From Roseateles puraquae (GTDB lineage: Bacteria > Pseudomonadota > Gammaproteobacteria > Burkholderiales > Burkholderiaceae_C), in the NCBI RefSeq assembly GCF_002205845.1, contig NZ_NISI01000001.1, positions 434,001 through 498,000 of the forward strand: a DNA stretch of 64,000 nucleotides, in the 5' to 3' direction. The position numbers and the translations under genes were made by a program. The notes under the pieces are model-generated. The model was not told where the DNA came from. It saw only the letters and a list, made by a program, of their open reading frames with translations, and searched no databases. Positions 8,501 to 16,809 of the stretch are shown in pieces (positions within the stretch are counted from its first letter, which is position 1; every line of letters starts with the position of its first letter).

Positions 8501-11500
8501 CCTCACCACCGGCAACCTGGTGGCGCTGACGACCGGCCAGTACGCCGCGCTCAACTCCGACCAGACTGCCGCGCTGACCACCGCCCAGGTGCGCAACCTG
8601 GAGACGGCTGACGTGCGCGCCATCTCCACCGGCGCCCTGCAAGGCCTGAACTCCGACCAGGTCAAGGCGCTGACCACCGACGGCGTGGCCGCCATGACGA
8701 CCGCCCAGGTCGCCAACCTGACGACCGACCAGCTCAAGGGCCTGACCACGGCCGGCGTGGTGGCCCTGACCACCGCCCAGGTCGCCGCGCTGAAGTCCGA
8801 CCAGGCTGCCTCGCTGAACACCGACCAGCTGCGCGCCATAGAGACCGTGGACGTGAAGGCTCTGACCACGGCCGACCTGCGCGCGCTGAGCTCCGACCAG
8901 GTCAACAGCCTGACCAGCGCCCAGCTGCAGGCACTGACCTCGGCCCAGGTCGCCGCGCTGACGACCGTGCCTCAGGTCAGCAACCTGACCACCGGCAACC
9001 TGAACGTGCTGACGACCGACCAGATCGCCCGCCTGACCACGGCGCAGATCCAGTCGCTGACCAGCGATCAGCTGAAGAACCTGACCACCGCCAACCTGGT
9101 GGCGCTGACGACCGGCCAGTACGCGGCCATGAACTCCGACCAGCTTGCCGCGCTGACCACCGCCCAGGTGCGCAGCCTGGAGACGGCGGACGTGCGCGCC
9201 ATCAACACGACCGCGCTGCAAGGGCTGAACTCCGACCAGGTCAAGGCCATCACCACCGACGGCATCGTGGCGCTGACCACCGGCCAGGTGTCGTCGCTGA
9301 ACACCGACCAGCTCAAGGGCATGACCACCGGCGACATGGTGGCCCTGACCTCGGCCCAGGTCGCGGCGATGAAGTCCAGCCAGGTCGCGTCCCTGAACAC
9401 CGACCAGCTGCGCGCCATCGAAACCGGCGACGTGAAGTCGTTGACCACCGGTGACATCAAGGCGCTGAACACCGACCAGCTCAACGCCCTGACCACCAAC
9501 CAGCTGCAATCGCTGTCCAGCAGCCAGGTCCAGGCGCTGACGACCGATCAGGTGCAGTCGCTCACAACCGGCAACCTGAACGCGCTGACCACGGCTGAAA
9601 TGAGCCAGCTCGCTACCGCCCAGGTGCGCGTGCTGACCAGCGACCAGCTGCAGAACCTGACCACGGGCAACCTCGTGGCCCTGGGCACGGCCCAGTACGC
9701 GGCGCTCACGTCCGACCAGACGTCCGCCCTCACCACGGCCCAGATGCGCAACCTGGAAACGGCCGACGTGCGCGCCATTTCCACCGCCGCGCTGCAAGGC
9801 CTGAACTCCGACCAGGTCAAGGCGCTGACGACCGACGCCATCGCCGCCATGACGACCGCCCAGGTCGCCGCGCTGAACACCGACCAGCTCAAGGGCCTGA
9901 CCACCGCCGACATGGTGGCCCTGACCTCGGGCCAGGTCGCCGCGCTCAAGTCCGACCAGGTCGCGTCCTTGAACACCGACCAGCTCCGCGCCATCGAGAC
10001 CGGTGACATCAAGGCCCTGACCACCGGTGACATCAAGGCGCTCAACACGGACCAGCTCAACGCACTGACCACCAACCAGCTGCAGTCCCTGTCCAGCAGC
10101 CAGGTCCAGGCGCTGACGACCGACCAGGTGCAGTCGCTCACCACCGGCAACCTGAACTCGCTGACCACGGCCGAGATGAGCCAGCTCAGCACCGCCCAGG
10201 TGCGCGTGCTGACGACCGACCAGGTGCACAACCTGACCACCGGCAACCTGGTGGCCCTGAGCACCGGCCAGTTCGCCGCGCTGAACTCCGACCAGGTCGC
10301 CGCGCTGACCACCGCCCAGGTGCGCAACCTGGAGACGGCCGATGTGCGCGCGGTCACGACCAACGCCCTGCAAGGCCTGAACTCCGACCAGGTCAAGGCC
10401 CTGACGACCGACGGCGTGGCCGCGATGACCACCGGCCAGGTCAGCTCGCTGAACACCGATCAGCTCAAGGGCCTGACCACGGCCGGCGTGGTGGCCCTGA
10501 CCACCGCGCAGGTCGCGGCGCTGAAGTCGGACCAGGCATCGTCCCTGAACACCGACCAACTGCGCGCCATCGAGACGGTGGACGTGAGGGCGCTGACCAC
10601 GGCCGACCTGCGCGCCCTGAGCTCTGACCAGGTCAACAGCCTGACCAGCGCCCAGCTGCAGTCGCTCACCTCGGCCCAACTCGCCGCGCTGACGACCGTG
10701 CCGCAGGTCAGCGGCCTGACGACCAGCAACCTCAACGTGCTGACGACCGACCAGGTCTCCAAGCTCACCACCGCCCAGATCCAGGCCCTGACCAGCGACC
10801 AGCTGCAGAACCTCACGACGGGCAACCTGGTGGCGCTGACCACCGGCCAATACGCGGCGATGAACTCCGACCAGCTCGCCGCGCTGACCACGGCCCAGGT
10901 GCGCAACCTGGAAACGGCTGACGTCAAGGCCATCACGACCGCTGCCCTGCAAGGCCTGAATTCCGATCAGGTCAAGGCGCTGACCACCGATGGCGTGGCC
11001 GCAATGACCACCGCCCAGGTGGCCGCGCTGAACACCGATCAGCTCAAGGGCCTGACCACGGGCGACATGGTGGCCCTGACCTCGGCCCAGGTGGCCGCGC
11101 TCAAGTCCTCCCAGGTCGCCGCGCTGAACACGGACCAGCTGCGCGCCATCGAGACCGGCGACGTCAAGGCCCTGACGACTGCCGACATCAAGGCGCTGAA
11201 CACCGACCAGCTCAACGCGCTGACGACCAACCAGCTGCAGTCGCTGTCCAGCAGCCAGGTCCAGGCGCTGACGACCGACCAGGTCCAGTCGCTGACGACC
11301 AGCAACCTCAATGCGCTGACCACGGCCGAAATGAGCCAGTTCGCCACCGCCCAGGTGCGCGTGCTGACCAGCGACCAGCTCCAGAACCTCACGACCGCCA
11401 ACCTCGTGGCGATGGGCACGGCGCAATACGCGGCGCTGAACTCCGACCAGACGGCGGCACTCACCACCGCCCAGGTGCGCAACCTGGAGACTGCGGACGT

Positions 11501-14500
11501 CAAGGCCATCTCGACCACCGCCCTGCAAGGCCTGAACTCCGACCAGATCAAGGCCCTGACGACGGATGCCGTGGCCGCGATGACGACGGCCCAGGTCGCC
11601 GCACTGACCACCGACCAGCTCAAGGGCCTGACCACGGCCGGCGTGGTGGCCCTGACCACCGCCCAGGTCGCGGCGCTGAAGTCGGACCAGGCCTCGTCGC
11701 TGAACACCGACCAGCTGCGCGCGATCGAGACCATCGACGTGAAGGCGCTGACCACGGCCGACCTGCGCGCCCTGAGCTCTGACCAGGTCAACAGCCTGAC
11801 CAGCGCCCAGCTGCAGTCGCTCACCTCGGCCCAACTCGCCGCGCTGACGACCGTGCCGCAGGTCAGCGGCCTGACGACCAGCAACCTCAACGTGCTGACC
11901 ACCGACCAGGTCACGCGCCTGACCACGGCCCAGATCAAGTCGCTGACCAGCGACCAGCTGCAAAACCTCACCACGGGCAACCTCGTGGCGCTGACCACCG
12001 GCCAGTACGCGGCGATGAGCTCGGACCAGCTGGCGGCGCTGACCACCGCGCAGGTGAGCAAGCTGGAGACGGCCGACGTGCGTGCGGTCACGACGGCTGC
12101 GCTGCAAGGCCTGAACTCCGACCAGATCAAGGCCCTCACCACCGACGGCGTGGCCGCCATGACGACGGCCCAGGTCGCCGCGTTGACGACCGACCAGCTC
12201 AAGGGCATGACCACCGGCGACATGGTGGCCCTGACCTCGGCCCAGGTCGCCTCGTTGAAGTCTGACCAGGTCGCGTCCCTCAACACCGACCAGTTGCGCG
12301 CCATCGAGACCGGTGACGTCAAGGCCCTGACCACCGCGGACATCAAGGCCCTGAACACCGACCAGCTCAATGCGCTGACCACCAACCAGCTGCAGTCGCT
12401 GTCCAGCAGCCAGATCGTGGCGCTGACCACCGACCAGGTGCAGAGCCTGACCACCGGCAACCTGAACTCGCTGACCACGGCTGAAATGAGCCAGCTCGCC
12501 ACCGCCCAGGTGCGCGTGCTGACCAGCGACCAGCTGCACAACCTCACCACGGCCAACCTCGTCGCGATGACGACCGGCCAGTACGCGGCGCTCAACTCTG
12601 ACCAGACGGCCGCGCTGACGACCGCGCAGATGCGCAACCTGGAGACGGCCGACGTGCGCGCCATCTCCACGGCCGCCCTGCAGGGTCTGAACTCCGACCA
12701 GATCAAGGCGCTGACCACGGATGCCATCGCCGGCATGACCACCGCGCAGGTCGCCGCGCTGACCACCGACCAGCTCAAGGGCATGACGACCGGTGGCGTC
12801 GTGGCCCTGACCACGGCCCAGGTCGCGGCGCTCAAGTCCGATCAGGTCGCCTCGCTGAACAGCGACCAGCTGCGCGCCATCGAGACGGTGGACGTGAAGG
12901 CGCTGACCACGGCCGACCTGCGCGCACTGAACTCCGACCAGGTCAACGTGCTGACCAGCGCTCAGCTGCAGTCGCTCACCTCGGCCCAACTAGCCGCGCT
13001 GACGACCGTGCCGCAGGTCAGTGGCCTGACGACCAGCAACCTGAATGTGCTGACGTCCGACCAGGTCTCCAAGCTCACCACCGCCCAGATCCAGGCGCTG
13101 ACCAGTGACCAGGTGAAGAACCTGACCACGGCCAACCTGGTGGCACTGACCACCGGCCAGTACGCGGCGATGAACTCCGACCAGCTCGCGGCCATGACCA
13201 CGGCGCAAGTGCGCAACCTGGAGACGGCCGACGTCAAGGCCATCACGACCGCCGCGCTGCAAGGCCTGAACTCCGACCAGATCAAGGCGCTGACGACGGA
13301 CGCCGTTGCCGGCATGACGACAGCCCAGGTCGCCGCGCTGAACACCGACCAGCTCAAGGGTCTGACCACCGGTGACATGGTGGCCCTGACCTCGGCCCAG
13401 GTCGCCGCGCTCAAGTCGGATCAAGTGGCCTCGCTGAACACCGACCAGCTGCGTGCCATCGAGACCGGCGACATCAAGGCGCTGACCACGGCCGACATCC
13501 GTGCGCTGAACACCGACCAGCTCAACGCGCTGACCACCAACCAGCTGCAGTCGCTGTCGAGCAGCCAGGTCGTGGCGCTGACGTCCGACCAGGTCAAGGC
13601 CCTGACCACCAGCAACCTGAACTCGCTGACCACGGCTGAAATGAGCCAGTTCGGCACGGCCCAGGTGCGGGTGCTGACCACCGACCAGCTGCAGAACCTC
13701 ACCACGGCCAACCTGGTGGCGATGGGCACGGCCCAGTACGCCGCGCTGACCTCCGATCAGACCGCGGCCCTGACCACCGCCCAGGTTCGCAACCTGGAGA
13801 CGGCTGACGTGCGCGCCATCGCCACGGCTGCCCTGCAGGGCCTGAACTCCGACCAGGTCAAGGCCCTGACGACCGACGCCGTCGGCGTGCTGACGACCGG
13901 CCAGGTGGCCACGCTGAGCACCGACCAGCTCAAGGGCCTGACGACGGCCGGCGCCGTCGCCCTGACCTCGAGCCAGGTCGCCGCCCTGCGCAGCGACCAG
14001 GTCTCGTCGCTCAACACCGACCAGCTGCGCGCGATCGAGACGGGTGACATCAAGGCCCTCACCACGGCCAACATCCGCTCGCTGAACACTGACCAGCTCA
14101 ATGCGCTGACCACCAATCAGCTGCAGTCGCTGTCCAGCAGCCAGGTCGTGGGCCTGACGACGGACCAGGTCCAGGCGCTGACCACCAGCAACCTGAACTC
14201 GCTGACCACGGCCGAGATGAGCCAGCTCAGCACCGGCCAGGTTCGCGTGCTCACGTCGGACCAACTGCAGAACCTGACAACCGCCAACCTGGTGGCCCTG
14301 ACGACGGGCCAGTACGCGGCGATCAACTCCGACCAGATCGCGGCGCTGACCACCGCCCAGATGCGCAACCTGGAGACGGCCGACGTTCGCGCCATCACCA
14401 CTGGCGCGCTGCAGGGGCTGAACTCCGACCAGGTCAAGGCCTTCACCACCGATGCGGTGCAGGTCATGACCACGGCGCAGATCGCAACGCTGAACAGCGA

Positions 14501-15869
14501 CCAGATCAAGGGCTTCACCACCGCCGACATGGTGGCGCTGACCTCGTCCCAGGTCGCCGCGCTGTCCTCGGTCTCGGTGCATGCGCTGTCGACTGACCAG
14601 ATCAAGGCGATCGAGTCCGACGACCTGCGCGCCATGGGTGCCGCCTCGCTGCAATCGCTGACCAGCGACCAGCTCGGCGTGCTCACGGCGGGCCAGCTCA
14701 CCGGCCTGGGTGCGAAGGTCCAGCTGCTGACGACCGATCAAATGCACGATCTGTCGACCGGCCAGCTCAACGCCTTCACGGCCAGCCAGTTCTCGGTGAT
14801 GACGACGGCCCAGCTGTCCAACCTGTCGACGCTGCAGATCAGCAAGCTGGAAAGCGATGACCTGCGGGCCCTGACGACGGCCGGCGTCCGCGCCCTGACC
14901 ACCGACCAGTGGCAGGCGCTGACGACGGCGGAAATCAGCCAGCTGCGCGAGGCCCAGATCGGCGCGCTGACCACGGCCCAGGCCGCTGCGATGACCACCG
15001 ACCAGATCCATGCGATCACGTCGGATCAGATCCACAGCCTGACCACGCAGAGCATCTCGTCGATGTCGATGACGCAGCTCGAGGCGCTGTCCACCACGGC
15101 CGCCGCTGAGCTGAGCGCGGCGCAGCTCAACGCCTACTACGCAGTGACGCCGATCGCCCTCGACCTGGACGGCCACGGGGTGAACACGCTGGCAGCAGCC
15201 AACGGGGTCAACTTCGACCTGCTGGGCACCGGCCAGACCCACAAGGTCGGCTGGGTGGCCGGCAGCGACGGCCTGCTGGTGATGGACCGCAACCATGACG
15301 GCGTCATCAACAACGGCAGCGAGCTGTTCGGCATGGGCACCATCCTGGCCAACGGCAAGCGTGCGACGGACGGCTACGTGGCCCTCGCCGCCGAGGACAC
15401 CAACCACGACGGCAAGATCGACTCGCACGATGCCCACTGGAAGGAGCTGAAGGTCTGGGTGGACGGCAACCACGACGGCAAGACCGACGCGGGAGAGCTG
15501 AAGACGCTGGACGAGATCGGCATCGCCTCGCTGGACCTGAACGCCACCAAGAACGGCGCGATCGACAACGGCAACCTGGTGGGGCTGGTGTCGAGCTACA
15601 CGACCACCGACGGCAAGCAGCACCAGATGGCGGACGTCTGGTTCGCCAAGGACGTTCAGCCGCAGACGACGCACGACGACAAGCCGACCGTGTCCCTGCA
15701 CGACGTGCTGGCACCCGCGACCACCCCGCTGCTGGCGGGCGCCACGGAACCGGTGCACGACGCCGCCAAGACCGGCACGCCGCCCGATGCCCACCTCGCG
15801 GCGGTGGACCGCAAGCTGGCCGAGGAGGAAGAACTGCGCCGCAACAACCACGGCGGGCAGTGGATCTGA
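5529..15869 (+). CDS. giant octapeptide-repeat surface protein with C-terminal FrpC-like calcium-binding domain; predicted type I secretion substrate
   Basis: 3446 residues, no cysteine seen and no N-terminal signal peptide. Residues 1-14 are a short head. Residues 15-3201 are 398 contiguous units of consensus A-L-[TNS]-[TS]-x-[QDN]-[VILM]-x, extremely rich in Thr, Ser, Gln, Leu and Ala. Residues ~3207-3370 form a calcium-binding domain: DLDGHG (3212-3217), three DxNxDGxxD loops at about 3253, 3290 and 3312, and blocks GSDGLLVMDRN, GSELFG and LKVWVDGNHDG. These resemble the self-processing module of Neisseria FrpC, but Thr-Pro (3207-3208) stands where FrpC-type modules have the scissile Asp-Pro. 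The tail (~3370-3446) is hydrophilic and ends in a charged EEEELRR patch. There are no GGxGxD RTX nonapeptides. The start ATG lacks a clear ribosome-binding site. I do not recognise the octad family. Export by the nearby type I system and a surface-fibre role are inferred. Confidence 0.9.
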   Translation: MATIVPLIPASKIPGLSTTTIRDFTTEDWAAFKTDQIAALTTAQAAVISSDGIAALGTAQIRAFETQDLRSLSTTAIQGLASDNVKALTTDQIGALNTNQVAVLSTDQLKGMTTADMVALTSAQVAALKSNQLASLNTDQLRAIETGDIKALTTASVRALDTDQLNALTTNQLQSLISSQITALTTDQVQALSTGNLNSLTTASMSQFATGQVRVLTSDQLQNLTTANLVALGTGQYAVLNSDQIGALKTSQIRSLETADIRAITTAALQGLNSDQVKALTTDAVVALSTGQVSVLNTDQLKGMTTADMVALSSAQVAALKSGQVASLNTDQLRAIETGDIKALTTANIRALDTDQLNNLTTAQLQALASSQVASLTTDQVQALKTSNLNALTTGEMSQLTTGQVRVLTSDQLQNLTTGNLVALSTGQYAALNSDQLAALTTAQVRNLETADVRAISTAALQGLNSDQVKALTTDGIGALSTGQVANLSTDQLKGLSTAGMVALTSAQIAAMKSSQVASLNSDQLRAIETADIKALTTGDIKALDTDQINNLTTAQLQALASSQVAALTTDQVQALKTGNLNALTTAEMGQLTSGQVRVLTSDQLQNLTTANLVAMTTGQYAALTSDQVAALTTAQMRNLETADLKAISTAAIQGLNSDQVKALTTDTVAALTTGQVAALTTDQLKGMTTGDMVALSSAQVAAIKSDQLASLNTDQLRAIETGDIKALTTANIRALNTDQVNALTTNQLQSLSSAQVTALTSDQVKALTTGNLNSLTTAEMSQLSTAQVRVLTSDQLQNLTTGNLVALSTGQYAALTSDQTAALTTAQMRNLETADVRAISTAALQGLNSDQVKALATDAIVAMTTAQVGTLNTDQLKGMTTGDMVALTSAQVAALKSDQVASLNTDQLRAIETGDIKALTTATIRALSTDQINALTTNQLQSLSSAQVGALTTDQVQALTTGNLNALTTAEMSQLSTAQVRVLTSDQLQNLTTGNLVALTTGQYAALNSDQTAALTTAQVRNLETADVRAISTGALQGLNSDQVKALTTDGVAAMTTAQVANLTTDQLKGLTTAGVVALTTAQVAALKSDQAASLNTDQLRAIETVDVKALTTADLRALSSDQVNSLTSAQLQALTSAQVAALTTVPQVSNLTTGNLNVLTTDQIARLTTAQIQSLTSDQLKNLTTANLVALTTGQYAAMNSDQLAALTTAQVRSLETADVRAINTTALQGLNSDQVKAITTDGIVALTTGQVSSLNTDQLKGMTTGDMVALTSAQVAAMKSSQVASLNTDQLRAIETGDVKSLTTGDIKALNTDQLNALTTNQLQSLSSSQVQALTTDQVQSLTTGNLNALTTAEMSQLATAQVRVLTSDQLQNLTTGNLVALGTAQYAALTSDQTSALTTAQMRNLETADVRAISTAALQGLNSDQVKALTTDAIAAMTTAQVAALNTDQLKGLTTADMVALTSGQVAALKSDQVASLNTDQLRAIETGDIKALTTGDIKALNTDQLNALTTNQLQSLSSSQVQALTTDQVQSLTTGNLNSLTTAEMSQLSTAQVRVLTTDQVHNLTTGNLVALSTGQFAALNSDQVAALTTAQVRNLETADVRAVTTNALQGLNSDQVKALTTDGVAAMTTGQVSSLNTDQLKGLTTAGVVALTTAQVAALKSDQASSLNTDQLRAIETVDVRALTTADLRALSSDQVNSLTSAQLQSLTSAQLAALTTVPQVSGLTTSNLNVLTTDQVSKLTTAQIQALTSDQLQNLTTGNLVALTTGQYAAMNSDQLAALTTAQVRNLETADVKAITTAALQGLNSDQVKALTTDGVAAMTTAQVAALNTDQLKGLTTGDMVALTSAQVAALKSSQVAALNTDQLRAIETGDVKALTTADIKALNTDQLNALTTNQLQSLSSSQVQALTTDQVQSLTTSNLNALTTAEMSQFATAQVRVLTSDQLQNLTTANLVAMGTAQYAALNSDQTAALTTAQVRNLETADVKAISTTALQGLNSDQIKALTTDAVAAMTTAQVAALTTDQLKGLTTAGVVALTTAQVAALKSDQASSLNTDQLRAIETIDVKALTTADLRALSSDQVNSLTSAQLQSLTSAQLAALTTVPQVSGLTTSNLNVLTTDQVTRLTTAQIKSLTSDQLQNLTTGNLVALTTGQYAAMSSDQLAALTTAQVSKLETADVRAVTTAALQGLNSDQIKALTTDGVAAMTTAQVAALTTDQLKGMTTGDMVALTSAQVASLKSDQVASLNTDQLRAIETGDVKALTTADIKALNTDQLNALTTNQLQSLSSSQIVALTTDQVQSLTTGNLNSLTTAEMSQLATAQVRVLTSDQLHNLTTANLVAMTTGQYAALNSDQTAALTTAQMRNLETADVRAISTAALQGLNSDQIKALTTDAIAGMTTAQVAALTTDQLKGMTTGGVVALTTAQVAALKSDQVASLNSDQLRAIETVDVKALTTADLRALNSDQVNVLTSAQLQSLTSAQLAALTTVPQVSGLTTSNLNVLTSDQVSKLTTAQIQALTSDQVKNLTTANLVALTTGQYAAMNSDQLAAMTTAQVRNLETADVKAITTAALQGLNSDQIKALTTDAVAGMTTAQVAALNTDQLKGLTTGDMVALTSAQVAALKSDQVASLNTDQLRAIETGDIKALTTADIRALNTDQLNALTTNQLQSLSSSQVVALTSDQVKALTTSNLNSLTTAEMSQFGTAQVRVLTTDQLQNLTTANLVAMGTAQYAALTSDQTAALTTAQVRNLETADVRAIATAALQGLNSDQVKALTTDAVGVLTTGQVATLSTDQLKGLTTAGAVALTSSQVAALRSDQVSSLNTDQLRAIETGDIKALTTANIRSLNTDQLNALTTNQLQSLSSSQVVGLTTDQVQALTTSNLNSLTTAEMSQLSTGQVRVLTSDQLQNLTTANLVALTTGQYAAINSDQIAALTTAQMRNLETADVRAITTGALQGLNSDQVKAFTTDAVQVMTTAQIATLNSDQIKGFTTADMVALTSSQVAALSSVSVHALSTDQIKAIESDDLRAMGAASLQSLTSDQLGVLTAGQLTGLGAKVQLLTTDQMHDLSTGQLNAFTASQFSVMTTAQLSNLSTLQISKLESDDLRALTTAGVRALTTDQWQALTTAEISQLREAQIGALTTAQAAAMTTDQIHAITSDQIHSLTTQSISSMSMTQLEALSTTAAAELSAAQLNAYYAVTPIALDLDGHGVNTLAAANGVNFDLLGTGQTHKVGWVAGSDGLLVMDRNHDGVINNGSELFGMGTILANGKRATDGYVALAAEDTNHDGKIDSHDAHWKELKVWVDGNHDGKTDAGELKTLDEIGIASLDLNATKNGAIDNGNLVGLVSSYTTTDGKQHQMADVWFAKDVQPQTTHDDKPTVSLHDVLAPATTPLLAGATEPVHDAAKTGTPPDAHLAAVDRKLAEEEELRRNNHGGQWI
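5571..15131 (+). repeat. 398-unit coding octapeptide array with a 24-unit (576-bp) super-repeat
   Basis: Counted by hand: 393 eight-residue units, four nine-residue units and one seven-residue unit. The diagnostic octad [VSA]LT[ST]DQ[LV]x, followed by NLTT, recurs with its Leu codon at 6174, 6750, 7326, 7902, 8478, 9057, 9633, 10209, 10788, 11364, 11943, 12519, 13098, 13674 and 14250. Successive spacings are 576 or 579 bp and nothing else. Each super-repeat has 24 units with position-specific residues, for example Glu only in units 6 (NLETADV) and 16 (AIETGDI). The 579-bp copies (ending at anchors 6, 9, 11 and 13) carry the nine-residue unit ALTTVPQVS. The last 37 units are degenerate after the first dozen. 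Confidence 0.95.
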
Positions 15870-15920
15870 CCTCCGCCGCCTGAGCCGCCACGACACCGGC
15901 GCCAGCCGCCGGTGCCCTCC

Positions 15921-15954
15921 CACAGGCCCGCTGGAGCGATCCCGCGGGCCTGTG
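15921..15954 (+). terminator. hairpin after the giant gene, possible terminator
   Basis: CACAGGCCCGC (15921-15931) pairs perfectly with GCGGGCCTGTG (15944-15954) across a 12-nt loop, 52 bases after the giant gene stop. It is followed only by TTCTTGGG, so it is a weak intrinsic terminator or an mRNA 3' stabiliser. Confidence 0.5.
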
Positions 15955-15990
15955 TTCTTGGGCCCGCTCAAGCGGGGCCGCGGGCAGGCC

Positions 15991-16016
15991 AAAAAGAAAG
16001 GGCGCCGACGGCGCCC
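15991..16016 (-). terminator. rho-independent terminator of the FkbM/methyltransferase operon
   Basis: On the minus strand, GGGCGCC-GTC-GGCGCCC is followed by TTTCTTTTT. It lies 25 bases beyond the stop of the FkbM-type gene and fits a classical intrinsic terminator. Confidence 0.85.
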
Positions 16017-16041
16017 TGTTCACGAGAGGGGGACGGCCCGC

Positions 16042-16809
16042 CTACCGCAGACCGATCATGGCGCCGAAGGCCGGGTGCTGGGCGACGAAGTTCTCGCTGC
16101 CGTCGAAATTGAGCGCCACATAGCCCAGGCCCTGCAGGAAGGCTTCCAGCGCCGCCTTCTTGGGCGCATACCACTCGAAGGCCCAGGCCTCGTACAGGAT
16201 GGGCGGGAAACCGCAGCGCAACAGGGTGCCGGCAGCGCCCTTGAGCACCTCCAGCTCCAGCCCTTCCACGTCGATCTTCACCAGCCGCACGTTCTCCAGG
16301 AACAGGCTGTCCAGGTTGACCACCTTCACCGTGACCGTCTCGCCGCGGAACTCCTGCCCGCGCACACCCTGGCGCATGCCGGGGTCGAGGCTGAAGGAGC
16401 CGATGTTGATCTCCTCCGCGTAGACCGGCAGCGGCACCTCGATCTCGCTGGCCGCCTGGGCCAGGCCGAAAGGGTGGGCCGACACATTGCCCAGGCTGTT
16501 GAGCAGCACGTTGGCGCACAGCTGGTAGAACACCGGCGGCTGCACCTCGAAGCAATGGAAGCGGTGCTCCGCATAGCGCTTGGCCATCGGCACGGTGAAG
16601 CTGCCCAGGTTGGCCCCGATGTCCAGCACCAGGCCTGGCTGCGGGTTGGCGTTGAGCAGCGCCGAGGCCAGCACCTGCAGGTTGGGTTCGTAGCTGCCGC
16701 GGGCGCGCAGGCTCTGCGACACGCCATGCGTGTCGGGCCCGCGCATCAGCAGATAGCGCAGGCCTTCGGGCGTTTGCAGCAGTTCGACGTCAGGAAGCGC
16801 AGCCATCAT
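16042..16809 (-). CDS. FkbM family S-adenosylmethionine methyltransferase
   Basis: 255 residues. A class I SAM-dependent methyltransferase of the FkbM group, which usually O-methylates sugars or polyketides. Motif I is LVLDIGANLGSFTVP (around residue 60). CFEVQPPVFYQL follows at motif II, and VRLVKIDVEGLELEVLKGA, the conserved K-I-D-x-E-G FkbM signature, lies near residue 175. Its start overlaps the previous methyltransferase stop by 4 bases (ATGA), and a terminator follows. Being in the glycan region, methylation of a surface glycan is the likely role; the acceptor is unknown. Confidence 0.88.
   Translation of the reverse strand: MMAALPDVELLQTPEGLRYLLMRGPDTHGVSQSLRARGSYEPNLQVLASALLNANPQPGLVLDIGANLGSFTVPMAKRYAEHRFHCFEVQPPVFYQLCANVLLNSLGNVSAHPFGLAQAASEIEVPLPVYAEEINIGSFSLDPGMRQGVRGQEFRGETVTVKVVNLDSLFLENVRLVKIDVEGLELEVLKGAAGTLLRCGFPPILYEAWAFEWYAPKKAALEAFLQGLGYVALNFDGSENFVAQHPAFGAMIGLR

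Noticed and set aside
5571-15131. CRISPR-like or non-coding satellite array
   Set aside because: The 24-bp period is a codon period with synonymous variation, no spacers and one uninterrupted 10-kb frame.
5529-15869. RTX toxin assignment for the giant protein
   Set aside because: There are no GGxGxDxxx nonapeptides; only the C-terminal calcium-binding domain resembles a part of some RTX proteins.
6492-15992. Very long antisense reading frames (about 2165 and 1000 residues) opposite the repeat gene
   Set aside because: They mirror the 24-bp codon periodicity of a GC-rich repeat, have Gln/Gly/Arg/Val-rich nonsense composition, and lack ribosome-binding sites and domains.
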